From Actinomycetes bacterium (lineage in GTDB: Bacteria > Actinomycetota > Thermoleophilia > Gaiellales > F1-60-MAGs149): DNA of 38,697 nt. Below, one piece after another: positions 18,780 to 28,093 of this stretch. Positions within the stretch are counted from its first letter, which is position 1. Each line of letters begins with the position of its first letter. The stretch lies in the NCBI GenBank assembly GCA_025360225.1, contig JANYCN010000001.1, positions 1-38,697 of the forward strand, in the 5' to 3' direction. The position numbers and the translations under genes are program-made. The notes under the pieces were generated by a model, which was given only the letters and a program-made list of their open reading frames with translations, searched no databases and was not told the origin of the DNA.

Positions 18780-20273
18780 ATGCGACTCCGCCGCGTGGTT
18801 GCCCTCGGAACGCTCATCGCGATCGCGCTCACGGTTGCGAACGCTGAAGCGAAGACGAAGGCGAAGAAGCACAAGCCCGTCCCGCTCACCGTCGCCGGCC
18901 TTGCCGCGAAGCTGACGATCGGCTACGCCTACGTCGACCCGAAGCTGGCGAGGCGGGCGCCACTGCAAACGTTGCAGCCGATCGCGACCGCCCACGCCGG
19001 GTACCGGGTCGCGATCCTCGGCACGCTGCCGACGGGAACGGTGAGCGCCCAGACCGCCGCGTTCGCAGCTCTTGCGCGGCTGAGCAAGGCGACGCCGCCG
19101 ATCTCCTTCGTCGCGATCATCCACGTCACCGCGACGGGATTGGACGTCGGTGGTGCGGCACGCACCACGCCGAACCCGCTCGTGATTAGCGACGCCGCAC
19201 GAGCGGCCGCAAAGAACGCGACGCTTCCCGGTGCCATGAAGGCCTTCGTCGATGCGATCGCCCGCTACCGCCCTCCTGCGCCGACGCCGAAGGAGTCGGG
19301 CGGGGTCGGTCTCGTTACGTGGATCGTCGGCGGCGTCGCCATCCTGCTCGCCGGGCTCGCGTCGATGCGTCTGCGCAAGGTCTCGCGCGAGCGCCGGTCG
19401 CGCGCGAGGGTCGGCTCGATCGGCACCGCAAGAACCTTCCACCTGGCCCGTCTCGACGGCCTCTCTGCCCGACACGCCGCCAAGGTCGGCGTCGTCGGCG
19501 AGCAGAACGAGAGCCCGGCACTGCACGCACACCACGAGACGGCGGGCGCGAAGCTCGTCGCGATCCGGCGTCAGATGGCTGGCCTGTTCTCGCCGCGAGA
19601 GCTGCGCACCTGCGCGCTCGAGCTCGACGCCGCCGAGTGGCACGTGCAGTGCACCGAGGCGATCCTCGCCGACGCCACGGTGCCGCCCGAGCCCCGCGGC
19701 GACCGCCCGGGACTGTGCTTCTTCACCCACGAGCACGGGCTCGGCACGGTGGAGGTCGAGGTCAAGCGCCCGGACGCGTCGCTCGTGACGATCTGGGTCT
19801 GCCCGGAGAACGCCGTCGCGCTCGCTCGAGGCGAGGAGCTGCTCGTCTCGACCGTCCACGTCGGTGGCCGGCGCGTCCCGTGGCCCGCCGCACCGACCTA
19901 CTACGGCGCCCCCGGCTGGGGATCGGACGAGCTACCGGGCCTCGAGCACGGCGGTCGCGAGATCTGGGGGCGCCGGGCGCCCGCCCGCGAGCTGCCACCC
20001 GAGGTTCCGCCGGAGTCCGTGCCGGGGACGCGAGCCTCCGACGTGTTGCCGCCAGGCGTCTGGACTCCGCTGCCGCCCGGCGTCTCGGCGCCGCCCGTAC
20101 CGCTCGACGCGCAGCTCCCAATCGTCGGCACGACCCAGGACTTCCCGCTGTTCGAGGAGCTTGAGAACGAGATCACGGCCGAGCACGCAGCGCTGACGCC
20201 CGACGAGACGCGCGCGTACGACCCGCTCGCCGACGATGACCACGTTCCGCCGTGGGAGCGAGCGAGCTCCTGA
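18780..20273 (+). CDS. Membrane protein with TPM-like extracytoplasmic domain and large cytoplasmic part
   Basis: A protein of 497 residues from ATG 18780. It has an N-terminal signal peptide ([23 protein letters not shown]) and an exported domain of about 140 residues with alternating helices and strands ([43 protein letters not shown]) that recalls TPM-type domains. One transmembrane helix follows ([16 protein letters not shown], about residues 180-197), then a cytoplasmic region of about 300 residues. That region contains [31 protein letters not shown] and [18 protein letters not shown], similar to a cysteine-bearing segment I associate with actinobacterial TPM proteins, then a Pro-rich tail. 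GGAGGG lies about 13 bases before the start, rather far. Divergent from dnaK; function unknown. Confidence 0.7.
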   Translation: MRLRRVVALGTLIAIALTVANAEAKTKAKKHKPVPLTVAGLAAKLTIGYAYVDPKLARRAPLQTLQPIATAHAGYRVAILGTLPTGTVSAQTAAFAALARLSKATPPISFVAIIHVTATGLDVGGAARTTPNPLVISDAARAAAKNATLPGAMKAFVDAIARYRPPAPTPKESGGVGLVTWIVGGVAILLAGLASMRLRKVSRERRSRARVGSIGTARTFHLARLDGLSARHAAKVGVVGEQNESPALHAHHETAGAKLVAIRRQMAGLFSPRELRTCALELDAAEWHVQCTEAILADATVPPEPRGDRPGLCFFTHEHGLGTVEVEVKRPDASLVTIWVCPENAVALARGEELLVSTVHVGGRRVPWPAAPTYYGAPGWGSDELPGLEHGGREIWGRRAPARELPPEVPPESVPGTRASDVLPPGVWTPLPPGVSAPPVPLDAQLPIVGTTQDFPLFEELENEITAEHAALTPDETRAYDPLADDDHVPPWERASS

Positions 20274-20274
20274 C

Positions 20275-20826
20275 GTGTCCGCCGAGCGATGGTACTGGGG
20301 CGTGGTCGTACGGCTCGACCAGGCCGACGACATGCTCGGAGCGATCGCGCGCGCCACGACGTCGCCGAGCCAGCACTCCCAGGCGCCGGGCACGGGTCAC
20401 ATCACGTTGCTCTACGCCCCGCTGCGCGGCGCTGTGGCCTGCGACGACCTGGCGACGCGTGCCCGCGAGGCCGCAGCCGGGCTCTCTCCCTTCGACGTCG
20501 AGCTTCACGGCGCCGGCGAGTTTCCCACCGCGACGCGCGTGGTCGCGTGGCTCGCGATCGAGCGGGGGATCGCGGAGCTACGGACGATCCGCCGCGCGCT
20601 CTGCGGGTGCGAGACCGACGTCCTGCCACACGCCTGGATCCCGCACTGCACGGCGCTGTACGCCGAGGACCCGGCGGCGTACGCGCCAGCGCGCCAGCAG
20701 GTACGCGCCGTCCTCGACGGGACGCGCTTTACCGCGTCCGTCGACGCGCTCTGGATCGCCGGCTTCCCGGAGAGCGGGCACCCAGCCCGCGACCTGACCT
20801 ATCGGCTGCGGGTGCCGCTCGGCTAG
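20275..20826 (+). CDS. 2'-5' RNA ligase/2H phosphoesterase-like protein
   Basis: A protein of about 183 residues from GTG 20275, directly after the upstream stop; the frame opens at 20236, overlapping the previous gene without support. It carries the two catalytic H-x-T/S motifs of the 2H phosphoesterase superfamily: [10 protein letters not shown] and, about 90 residues later, [15 protein letters not shown], each ending a beta strand, with the fold's typical [12 protein letters not shown] and VDALWIAGF strands. Such proteins cleave or form 2'-5' or cyclic phosphodiester bonds in RNA or nucleotides; the substrate cannot be read from the sequence. Probably cotranscribed with the gene before it. 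Confidence 0.8.
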   Translation: MSAERWYWGVVVRLDQADDMLGAIARATTSPSQHSQAPGTGHITLLYAPLRGAVACDDLATRAREAAAGLSPFDVELHGAGEFPTATRVVAWLAIERGIAELRTIRRALCGCETDVLPHAWIPHCTALYAEDPAAYAPARQQVRAVLDGTRFTASVDALWIAGFPESGHPARDLTYRLRVPLG

Positions 20827-20857
20827 CAGACGACCCGTGATCGACGATACTATCGCC

Positions 20858-21862
20858 ATGGCCACGACCGACCGGCTCGGACGCGTCGTCCGCGATCTCC
20901 GCATCTCGGTCACCGACCGCTGCAACTTCCGCTGCGTGTACTGCATGCCGAAGGAGGTGTTCGGCTCGTCCTACCGCTTCCTCGGCCGCAGCGAGGTGCT
21001 GACCTTCGAGGAGATCGAGCGGGTCGCGCGGGCCTTCGTCGACAACGGCGTGACGAAGATCCGCCTCACCGGCGGTGAGCCGCTCGTCCGACGCGACATC
21101 GAGCGCCTCGTCGAGCGCCTCGCGGCGATCGACGGCGTCGACGACCTGACGATGACGACCAACGGGGTGCTGCTGCCACAGAAGGCGCGCGCCCTCGCCG
21201 ACGCCGGACTGACACGCGTCACCGTCAGCCTCGACGCGCTGGATGACGCGACCTTCCAGGCGATGAACGACGTCGGCGTGCCGGTCGCAAAGGTCATCGA
21301 GGGCATCGAGGCCGCGGTGTCTGCCGGGCTCGGTCCGGTCAAGGTGAACGCGGTCGTCAAGCGCGGCCTGAACGAGCACGCGATCATCCAGCTCGCCGAC
21401 CGCTTCCGCGGGACAGCCGTGACGGTGCGCTACATCGAGTTCATGGACGTCGGGACGACGAACGGTTGGAACCTCGCCGACGTGCTCCCCGCGCAGGAGG
21501 TGATCGACCGGATCGGCGCCCGCTGGCCGCTCGACCCGGTAGGCCGCACGACGCCGGGGGAGGTTGCCGCTCGTTGGCGCTACCGGGATGGGGCCGGCGA
21601 GATCGGCGTCATCTCAAGCGTCACGCAGCCCTTCTGCGGCGCCTGCACCCGGGCCCGGATCTCCGCCGACGGGACGCTCTACACGTGCCTGTTCGCCGCC
21701 GCCGGCCACGACCTGCGCTCGCTGTTGCGCGACGGCTCGACCGGCACCCTCGAGGCGCGCATCGCCGCCGTGTGGCGTGGACGCTCCGACCGCTACTCCG
21801 AGCTACGGGCGGCGGCAACGACGAGCAGCGCGCGCGTCGAGATGTCGGCGATCGGCGGGTAG
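20858..21862 (+). CDS. moaA: GTP 3',8-cyclase MoaA (molybdenum cofactor biosynthesis)
   Basis: A radical SAM enzyme of about 334 residues that converts GTP to 3',8-cyclo-GTP in molybdopterin synthesis. The N-terminal cluster motif is CNFRCVYC after [26 protein letters not shown] and MTTNGVLL follow, the second iron-sulfur cluster uses [21 protein letters not shown], and the chain ends in Gly-Gly, which is important for activity. ATG 20858 gives the typical N-terminus; GTG 20837 is in frame, but neither has a clear ribosome site. No other Mo-cofactor gene is nearby. Its 3' end converges with the flavoprotein gene, leaving 15 bases. Confidence 0.94.
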   Translation: MATTDRLGRVVRDLRISVTDRCNFRCVYCMPKEVFGSSYRFLGRSEVLTFEEIERVARAFVDNGVTKIRLTGGEPLVRRDIERLVERLAAIDGVDDLTMTTNGVLLPQKARALADAGLTRVTVSLDALDDATFQAMNDVGVPVAKVIEGIEAAVSAGLGPVKVNAVVKRGLNEHAIIQLADRFRGTAVTVRYIEFMDVGTTNGWNLADVLPAQEVIDRIGARWPLDPVGRTTPGEVAARWRYRDGAGEIGVISSVTQPFCGACTRARISADGTLYTCLFAAAGHDLRSLLRDGSTGTLEARIAAVWRGRSDRYSELRAAATTSSARVEMSAIGG

Positions 21863-21877
21863 GCCCCGTCCGGGCGG

Positions 21878-23260
21878 TCAGCCAAGGCTGGTGACGGCGT
21901 TGCGCACCGCAACCTTCAGCGCCTCCGAGAGCGTCGGATGAGCGAACGTCGTCGCGAGCACCGGCCCGAGGTCTCCGCCCATGTTCAGCGGGATCGTCAA
22001 CGATGCGAGCATGTCTCCGCCGTGCGCGGCGACGATCGTCGCCCCGAGGAGCCTGTGCGTCGAGCGGTCGAGGACGACCTTGACGAACCCCTCCGTCTCC
22101 CCCAGGGCACGCGCCTTGCCGAGCTCGCGCACGAGCTTGACGTGCACGTGCACGTCGTGGCCAGCCGCCCGCGCCTCGGCCTCCGTCAGGCCAACGGCGG
22201 CGACCTGCGGGTCGGTGAAGGTGACGCGCGGCATCGCATGGTAGGTCGGCGTCATCGCGTCACCGCGGAGCGCGTTGTTCACCGCCTGCGGCCCCTCGTA
22301 GGTCGCCGCATGGGTGAACTGGAAGCGACGATGCGCACCGCCGATCGCATCACCGATCGCCCACGTTGACGAGCGCGTCGTGCGGAGCGTCGCGTCGACG
22401 AGGATCCCGCCCTGGTCGAGCTCCACACCACCGGCGTCGGGGCGGAGGTCGGCCATCGCGGGCTCGCGGCCCGTCGCAAGCAGGATCCGCTCGACATCAA
22501 CCTGTCCGCCAGCCCACCGCAGTCGCCCGCCCGGCGCGGAGCGCTCGATGATGATCTCGGTCGCCCCGGTGACGACCGTCACGCCCTCCGCGCGCAGCAC
22601 CCGAGCGACGAGCTCGCCCGCCTCCGGCTCCTCACCGCGCAGCGGTGCGGCGGCGCGCATCACGATCGTCACGACGACACCGAGCCGGTTCAGCGCCTGG
22701 GCGAACTCGAGCGCGATCGGGCCGCCGCCAACGATCCCGAGCGAGGCCGGCAGGTGGTCAAGGTGCAACAGCTCGGCGCTCGTCAGGTGCGGCGTCTCGG
22801 CCGCACCCGCGATTGGCGTCACGCTCGGCGCCGCACCGACCGCGAGCAGCACGGGAACGTCGTCAGCAACGACCGCGTCGCCGACCGCGAGCTTGCCGCC
22901 TGCGAACCGGGCGACCTCCGGCACGACGAGCACGCCGTCATCCCCACCGAGAAGGTCCTCGTAGTAGCGACGGCCGTCGTCCATCACGCGATGGATGCGG
23001 GTCATCACCGCCCGCCCGTCGATCACGGTCTCGGAGCGAACGCCGAACTCCTCGCCGTGTCGGGCGAGATGGGCGATCTCAGCGGCCCTGACCAGGGCCT
23101 TCGTCGGGATGCACCCGACGTTGATTCAGGTGCCGCCAAGCGCTGCCGGCTCGATCACCGCCACGCGAGCTCCGAGCTTCCGGGCGCGCATCGTCGCCGA
23201 GATGCCGCCCATGCCGCCACCAACGACGATGAGGTCTGGTTCGAAGCGGGTGATGTCCAC
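21878..23260 (-). CDS. Dihydrolipoamide dehydrogenase/MerA-like flavoprotein with in-frame TGA at the first redox cysteine (candidate selenoprotein)
   Basis: Read from GTG 23260 with TGA 23126-23128 as an internal codon, this is a full-length class I pyridine nucleotide-disulfide oxidoreductase of 460 residues. It has the FAD motif (LIVVGGGMGG, residues 10-19), the redox motif GGT-TGA-INVGCIPTKALVRAAE (codon 45 is TGA, Cys 50 is TGC), the NAD(P) motif (LGIVGGGPIALEFAQAL, about 174-190), the second FAD motif (TWAIGDAIGG) and the C-terminal His-Glu dyad (AHPTLSE, about 440-446). Relatives read GGTCxNxGC here, and the first Cys is the nucleophile that meets the substrate. Everything else is intact and in one frame. 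Two perfect hairpins follow the TGA. It may be selenocysteine in place of cysteine, or a nonsense mutation or sequencing error. It lacks the MerA C-terminal CysCys, so the substrate is probably a disulfide. Without recoding, translation from ATG 23026 would lack the FAD and redox regions. Confidence 0.75.
23084..23120 (-). promoter_or_regulatory. Candidate bacterial SECIS: tandem hairpins downstream of the in-frame TGA
   Basis: On the minus strand, bases +6 to +24 after the TGA form CGTCGGG-TGCAT-CCCGACG (7-bp perfect stem). Bases +27 to +42 form GGCCCT-GGTC-AGGGCC (6-bp perfect stem), whose apical loop GGUC begins 33 bases after the TGA. Bacterial SECIS elements lie directly 3' of the UGA and have a G/GU in a small apical loop; the E. 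coli formate dehydrogenase element has a GGUCU loop. The second stem needs the Arg codon AGG. Confidence 0.55.
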
Positions 23261-23292
23261 GCCCGGACTCTAGCCGCGGCTACCATTGGCGG

Positions 23293-24081
23293 ATGCGTCG
23301 AGGGGTGAGACGGGCCGGGCGGATGCTGCCGCACGGCTGGGGTGACTTCTGGGTGCAGTTCGCGGTGTTCTGGACGTTCTACGCCGGCTACGAGCTCTCG
23401 GCACACCTCGCGAGCGGCGCTCGGCCGACGGCGTTCGCGAACGGCGAGCGCGTGATGTCGGTGGAGCGCTCGCTCCACCTGTTCATCGAGCCGGCCATCC
23501 AACGCTGGACGCTGCACGACGCGCCAGCGGCCTTCCTGTGGCTCGCGAACAACACCTACTTCACGTGCCAGTTCGCGATCTCGTTCGGCTTCATGCTGTG
23601 GACGTATGCGATGGCAAACCACGCGTTCTACTTCGTGCGCAACACGATCCTGCTGATCGACTTCATCGGCCTTGGCGGCTACTTCACCGTCCCAACGGCT
23701 CCACCACGGATGTTCCCCGGGTTCGTCGACACGCTCCACACACAGCCCATCAGCATGCAGAGCTCGCTGGTGCAGGCGCTCGGCAACCCGTACGCGGCGA
23801 TGCCGAGCCTGCACTCCGCGTACGCGATCGTGCTCGGCGTCACCGGCGTCGTCGTCTTCCGCCACCCAGCCGTGCGCGCGCTGTGGACGATCTACCCGGC
23901 GATCGTGGTGTACGCCATCGTCGCCACGGGAAACCACTTCGTGCTTGACGCGCTCGGCGGCCTCGCCGTCGCCGGAATCGCCCTCGTCGCGAGCCTCGCG
24001 ATCGCCAGAGGACGGTTCCCCCGCCGTGGCGCCGCTCCTGTCGGTTTCCTCGTGCCGCGCCCCGCTGCGACGACGCGGTGA
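23293..24081 (+). CDS. PAP2-superfamily (Aur1/Ipt1-type) membrane phosphatase or phosphotransferase
   Basis: A protein of 262 residues with about six membrane helices, starting at ATG 23293. The PAP2_3/inositolphosphotransferase-type active-site pieces are visible: TVPTAPPRMFPGF, then NPYAAMPSLHSAYAIVLG (PSLHS, first catalytic His) and VVYAIVATGNHFVLDALGG (GNH with downstream Asp, second His). Relatives either hydrolyse lipid phosphates or move phosphoinositol head groups. Next in the same direction are a phosphatidylinositol-phosphate synthase-like gene and inositol-phosphate synthase, so this protein may dephosphorylate phosphatidylinositol phosphate to phosphatidylinositol. That role is inference from context. 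Divergent from the flavoprotein gene, with 32 bases between the starts. Confidence 0.8.
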   Translation: MRRGVRRAGRMLPHGWGDFWVQFAVFWTFYAGYELSAHLASGARPTAFANGERVMSVERSLHLFIEPAIQRWTLHDAPAAFLWLANNTYFTCQFAISFGFMLWTYAMANHAFYFVRNTILLIDFIGLGGYFTVPTAPPRMFPGFVDTLHTQPISMQSSLVQALGNPYAAMPSLHSAYAIVLGVTGVVVFRHPAVRALWTIYPAIVVYAIVATGNHFVLDALGGLAVAGIALVASLAIARGRFPRRGAAPVGFLVPRPAATTR

Positions 24082-24481
24082 TGAGCCACCGAGTGTGCCG
24101 TTTTGTACATACCCTGGTGGTTCGTCGTGAGGAGCACGTCTGACAAGCGCCAGCGAGGGAGCTTGCTGATCGCGGGGCGTGCTGGATAGCACGCCCGCTC
24201 GCACGTGACCGAGCTGGAGACCCGGTGATCTGGTGGATACCAGATCACCTCGCACGCTGGTTGCCCAGCTCTCGACCCGACCTGTCGGGCGACGTTTCAG
24301 ACGCCGCTGCGGAGCGCTCGAACCGCCACGTATGTTCGAGACGGTGCACGAGCGGCGCGCGTCAAAGGACCAGAGCTCCGGTGCGTCACCGGCGGCGACT
24401 GACGACCGCTCGTCGGTCGAAAGCGACCGCTCGTCGGCGCATGCTTGGTTGATCGCCGGGAGCCTGGGACGCTGCACGGAG
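24082..24481 (+). promoter_or_regulatory. 400-base leader region of the inositol-lipid operon
   Basis: There is no convincing gene between the PAP2 stop and ATG 24482. The frame upstream of 24482 is open from 24233, but its product is polar, low in family-like features and antisense-neutral. The region is rich in dyads: two strong hairpins at 24175-24249 (separate entry), CCCGACctGTCGGG near 24280-24295, and a repeated GCGACCGCTCGTCGG-like sequence near 24404 and 24424. A long structured 5' untranslated region is likely. Confidence 0.45.
24175..24249 (+). ncRNA. Tandem strong hairpins with identical GGAT tetraloops (candidate structured RNA leader)
   Basis: Hairpin A (24175-24196) is GGGCGTGCT-GGAT-AGCACGCCC with nine perfect pairs. 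Hairpin B (24224-24249) is GGTGATCTGGT-GGAT-ACCAGATCACC with eleven perfect pairs. Both loops are GGAU closed by a U-A pair, although the stem sequences are unrelated. The loops are 51 bases apart. Neither hairpin is followed by a U-run. No known riboswitch class was recognised. Confidence 0.5.
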
Positions 24482-25105
24482 ATGAACGCGCATCTCGAAC
24501 GCTTCCAGCACGGCTACACGTCCGGCACGCGCCGGCTCGTCGCCGACGTGGTCCGCATGTTCCGCCGGATCCCGATCACTGCGAACCAGGTCACCGCGGC
24601 CGGGTTCGCTCTCAACATCATCTCGGCGGTGTTGATCTATCGCGAGCTGTGGGTCGCCAGCGGCGTCGTGTTCCTCCTCGGCTCGATCCTCGACGTCTTC
24701 GATGGAGCGATCGCCCGCTACAAGGGTGAGGAGAGCTCCGTCGGCGCGTTCGTCGACGCCACGGTCGACCGGATCGCCGAGGGCTTCGTGCTGGGTGCGA
24801 TCGCGCTCGTCTTTGCCCGACACGGAAACACGCTTGCGCTGGCGGCGGTCTTCGCGGCGCTCGTCGCCTCGTTCCTGACGTCGTACACGCGTGCGCGTGC
24901 CGAGATCGAGGGACTCGACGGCATCTCCGGACTGATGGCACGCGCCGAACGCGTCGTGCTGCTTGGCGCCGCGCTCCTCTTCGCGCCGCTCGGCGGGCCG
25001 GTGCTGCCGTGGGCGATGTACCTGCTCGCCGGTCTCTCCGCCGTCACGGTCTTCCAGCGTGTCCGGCACGTGCTCGCGCAGATGCGCGCGCTCGACCCTC
25101 GTTAG
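24482..25105 (+). CDS. CDP-alcohol phosphatidyltransferase, phosphatidylinositol-phosphate synthase-like
   Basis: A membrane enzyme of 207 residues starting at ATG 24482, with GGAG right before it. The CDP-alcohol phosphotransferase signature D-G-x2-A-R-x8-G-x3-D-x3-D is complete in [29 protein letters not shown] (about residues 70-98). About six hydrophobic segments follow the family layout, starting with [23 protein letters not shown] and ending with [21 protein letters not shown]. In actinobacteria this family makes phosphatidylinositol phosphate from CDP-diacylglycerol and inositol 3-phosphate. The next gene makes inositol 3-phosphate, which supports that substrate over glycerol phosphate. 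Confidence 0.88.
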   Translation: MNAHLERFQHGYTSGTRRLVADVVRMFRRIPITANQVTAAGFALNIISAVLIYRELWVASGVVFLLGSILDVFDGAIARYKGEESSVGAFVDATVDRIAEGFVLGAIALVFARHGNTLALAAVFAALVASFLTSYTRARAEIEGLDGISGLMARAERVVLLGAALLFAPLGGPVLPWAMYLLAGLSAVTVFQRVRHVLAQMRALDPR

Positions 25106-25136
25106 TCAACCCGTCACCCCTGCAAGGAGCAAGTCC

Positions 25137-26291
25137 GTGAGTGAGAGCAACGGCTCGGTTGTTGGACGTCCATCCGACGGCAAGGTTCGCGTCGCCATCG
25201 TCGGCGTTGGCAACTGCGCGTCGTCCCTCGTGCAGGGCGTCGAGTACTACAAGAACGCCGTCGACGACGAGTTCGTCCCCGGCCTGATGCACGTCAACCT
25301 CGGCGGCTATCACGTCCGCGACGTCGAGTTCGTCGCAGCGATCGACGTCGACAAGGACAAGGTTGGCAAGGACCTTGCCGACGCGATCTGGTCGGGGCAG
25401 AACAACACGATCAAGTTCGCCGACGTCGCGACGACCGGCATCACCGTCGCCCGCGGTATGACGCACGACGGCATCGGCAAGTACCTGTCGCAGGTGATCG
25501 AGAAGGCCGACGGTCCGACCGACGACATCGTCCAGATCCTCAAGGACACCAAGGCTGACGTGCTCGTCTCCTACCTGCCGGTCGGGTCGGAGGAGGCGAC
25601 GAAGTGGTACGTCGAGCAGGCGCTGCAGGCCGGCGTCGCGTTCGTCAACTGCATCCCCGTGTTCATCGCCCGCGAGGACTACTGGCGCGGCCGGTTCGAG
25701 AAGGCCGGGCTGCCGATCATCGGCGACGACATCAAGTCCCAGGTCGGCGCAACGATCATCCATCGCGTCCTCGCCCGGCTGTTCGACGACCGCGGCGTGA
25801 AGATCGAGCGCACCTATCAGCTCAACGTCGGCGGCAACACCGACTTCATGAACATGCTCGAGCGCGAGCGCCTCGAGTCGAAGAAGATCTCCAAGACGAA
25901 CGCCGTCACCTCGCAGATCCCGTACGCGATGGCGCCGGGCGACGTGCACATCGGCCCGTCCGACCACGTGCCGTGGCTGAAGGACCGCAAGTGGGCCTAC
26001 ATCCGCGTGGAAGGTCGCTCGTTCGGTGACGTGCCGCTGAACGCCGAGCTGAAGCTCGAGGTTTGGGACTCGCCGAACTCCGCCGGGATCGTCATCGACG
26101 CCGTGCGGCTGATCAAGATCGCGCTCGACAACGGCATCGCCGGTGCGCTCGAGTACCCATCGGCGTACCTGATGAAGTCGCCGCCAGTGCAGCACCACGA
26201 CGAGCTGGCGCGCGACGCTGTCGAGGCGTTCATCGCCGAGCACGCACGAAGCGCCCCGACGAAGCCGGCGAAGGAGAAGGCCAAGAAGTGA
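25137..26291 (+). CDS. ino1: Inositol-3-phosphate synthase
   Basis: A protein of 384 residues from GTG 25137 with a strong ribosome site (AAGGAG, eight bases upstream). It converts glucose 6-phosphate to 1D-myo-inositol 3-phosphate with bound NAD. The actinobacterial form is recognised by [22 protein letters not shown] (NAD-binding), the [24 protein letters not shown] segment, [59 protein letters not shown], and [27 protein letters not shown]. The tail is Lys-rich. It lies 31 bases after the phosphatidyltransferase gene and overlaps the next gene by four bases, so all three form one operon. Confidence 0.95.
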   Translation: MSESNGSVVGRPSDGKVRVAIVGVGNCASSLVQGVEYYKNAVDDEFVPGLMHVNLGGYHVRDVEFVAAIDVDKDKVGKDLADAIWSGQNNTIKFADVATTGITVARGMTHDGIGKYLSQVIEKADGPTDDIVQILKDTKADVLVSYLPVGSEEATKWYVEQALQAGVAFVNCIPVFIAREDYWRGRFEKAGLPIIGDDIKSQVGATIIHRVLARLFDDRGVKIERTYQLNVGGNTDFMNMLERERLESKKISKTNAVTSQIPYAMAPGDVHIGPSDHVPWLKDRKWAYIRVEGRSFGDVPLNAELKLEVWDSPNSAGIVIDAVRLIKIALDNGIAGALEYPSAYLMKSPPVQHHDELARDAVEAFIAEHARSAPTKPAKEKAKK

Positions 26292-28084
26292 CGCTGCGTG
26301 TCTGTCTCGTAACGCCGTACGCGTGGGACAGGCCGCACGAAGGGAACGACCACGTGGCCGCGCTCGCGTCGCACCTGACGCGAGCCGGTCACGTCGTCGT
26401 TGTCCTCGCCCCTGCCAGCCGCCCCGTCTCGCTCCGTGACGGCCGCGCCCGGCTGCGGCTGCTCGAGCGCGGCGTCAGCTCGGCGCTAGAGCCGACCCCG
26501 GGCACCCCGCTCGTGTTCACCGTCGGACAGCCGGGTCGCGGCATCCCGACGCTGCCCTCCGTGGCGGCGGCCGTCCGGCGGGTGCTCCACGACGGCGCGT
26601 TTGACATCGTCGAGGCCCTCGACCCGGACCTGCCGGGGCCGAGCGCCGCGGCGTTGCGCGACAGCCCGACGCCGGTGATGGCGACGTTCAGCCGAACGAC
26701 CGCGCGGCGCCCGATCACCGCGAAGGCGGCCGAGAGGATCGCCGCCAGGGCCGCGGTCGCGACCGCCCTGTCGCAGGCGGCAGCAACGAGCACGCGGGAG
26801 CGCCTGGGGATCGAGACGACGGTGCTGGGCCCGATGCTGCCGAACGCGACCACGCCTCGGGAGCGCGTGCGCACGGTGGTCGTCGAGTGTCCGCTCGCCG
26901 ATCCATCGCTGATCCGCCCGCTGCTCGCCGAGGTCGCCCTCCACACGGCGGCGGTACGTCTCGCCCGATCCTCCGCCCTTGCCGCGCCGGCGCTCCGTGC
27001 CCTCGTGCCGGCGGGCGCGAGCAGCGTCCAGATCGTCGACGCCGCAGGAGGCGCTGCTCGCGACGCCGCCCTCGACGGTGCGACGATCTACGTGGCCCAT
27101 CCTCGCGGCAGCATGATCGCCGCGCTCCACGCCGCGGCCGCAGGCGCCGTCGTCGTCGCCGTGCGCGACACCGCGCCAGCAGAGCACGTCACGCACGAGC
27201 GAGACGGCCTGCTGGTAGCGCAGGGCCAGCCGGCGCTGCTCGCGGCGAGCGTAGGGCGCCTGCTCGCCAACGACGCGCTCCGCCACGCCCTCTCCACCGC
27301 CGGCGTGACGCGGGCCGGGGAACGGGCCGCGACGACGAGCGCGGCACGGGAGGAGGCGTACCGCGACCTCGCTCGCCCCCGTGAGGAGCGACCGTCGCAG
27401 GGCGGCGATCGAATCCTCTGCGACTTTCACATGCACACCGACCACTCTGGTGACTGTGCGACACCTGTCAGGGCGCTTGTCGATCGGGCGGTGGCACTCG
27501 GCCTCGGTGCGATCGCCGTAACCGACCACAACACGATCGCCGGCGGCGTGGCAGCGGCAGCGGACGTTGCCGCCCGCGGCCTCGACCTGCACGTGATCGT
27601 CGGGTCGGAGATCAAGACGACCACGGGCGAGGTGATCGGCCTCTACCTGACCGAGGAGATCCCCCGCGGGATGCCGTTCGCCGACACGGTCGAGGCGATC
27701 CACGCGCAGGGCGGCGTCGTCTACGTGCCGCACCCGTTCGACCGGCTCCACAGCATCTGCGACCCGGCACTCCTGCGCCGCCTCGTTGACGAGATCGACG
27801 TGATCGAGTCCTGCAACGCGCGCCTGTACCGCGAGGCGTACAACCACGAGGCAGCGGCGTTCGCGCGTCGCCACGGCCTGCTCGAGGGCGCAGGTTCCGA
27901 CGCACACGTCCTCGAAGGGCTCGGCACGGCTGCCGTTCGTCTGCCGCGCTTCGACGACGCAGCGTCGCTCCTCATCGCCCTCGGCGAGGGCGTGATCGAG
28001 CGGCGGAAGGTGAGCGTCGCGTACGTCCAAGCACTGAAGTGGGTGCGTCAGGCAAGGAAGCAGCGCGGAGGCGGCGAATCGTAG
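26288..28084 (+). CDS. GT-B glycosyltransferase fused to a PHP-domain phosphoesterase
   Basis: A protein of 598 residues from GTG 26288, overlapping the ino1 stop (GTGA). Residues 1 to about 365 form a GT4-like glycosyltransferase: [38 protein letters not shown] at the N-terminus and a nucleotide-sugar site [25 protein letters not shown] with an E-x7-E-like arrangement. From about 378 a PHP domain follows with its metal ligands: [45 protein letters not shown] and [11 protein letters not shown]. In Mycobacterium a GT4 enzyme (PimA) mannosylates phosphatidylinositol, so a lipid glycosylation role is plausible here. The PHP half could remove a phosphate from the inositol lipid or from a sugar phosphate. 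The specificities are inference; the fusion itself is clear. Confidence 0.85.
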   Translation: MTLRVCLVTPYAWDRPHEGNDHVAALASHLTRAGHVVVVLAPASRPVSLRDGRARLRLLERGVSSALEPTPGTPLVFTVGQPGRGIPTLPSVAAAVRRVLHDGAFDIVEALDPDLPGPSAAALRDSPTPVMATFSRTTARRPITAKAAERIAARAAVATALSQAAATSTRERLGIETTVLGPMLPNATTPRERVRTVVVECPLADPSLIRPLLAEVALHTAAVRLARSSALAAPALRALVPAGASSVQIVDAAGGAARDAALDGATIYVAHPRGSMIAALHAAAAGAVVVAVRDTAPAEHVTHERDGLLVAQGQPALLAASVGRLLANDALRHALSTAGVTRAGERAATTSAAREEAYRDLARPREERPSQGGDRILCDFHMHTDHSGDCATPVRALVDRAVALGLGAIAVTDHNTIAGGVAAAADVAARGLDLHVIVGSEIKTTTGEVIGLYLTEEIPRGMPFADTVEAIHAQGGVVYVPHPFDRLHSICDPALLRRLVDEIDVIESCNARLYREAYNHEAAAFARRHGLLEGAGSDAHVLEGLGTAAVRLPRFDDAASLLIALGEGVIERRKVSVAYVQALKWVRQARKQRGGGES

Positions 28085-28093
28085 GGACGATCG

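Noticed and set aside
18647-18889. An 81-codon N-terminal extension of DnaK
   Set aside because: DnaK proteins begin at the GIDLGTTNS segment; ATG 18646 has a good ribosome site, and the extension would run through the promoter/HAIR region and the opposite gene.
23155-24477. A 440-codon minus-strand frame opposite the PAP2 gene and its leader
   Set aside because: Low-complexity charged product; the PAP2 frame on the other strand has clear catalytic motifs and membrane helices.
24233-24481. An N-terminal extension of the CDP-alcohol transferase to 24233
   Set aside because: The extra 83 residues are polar and unlike the family, the start falls inside a strong hairpin, and ATG 24482 gives the normal family length.
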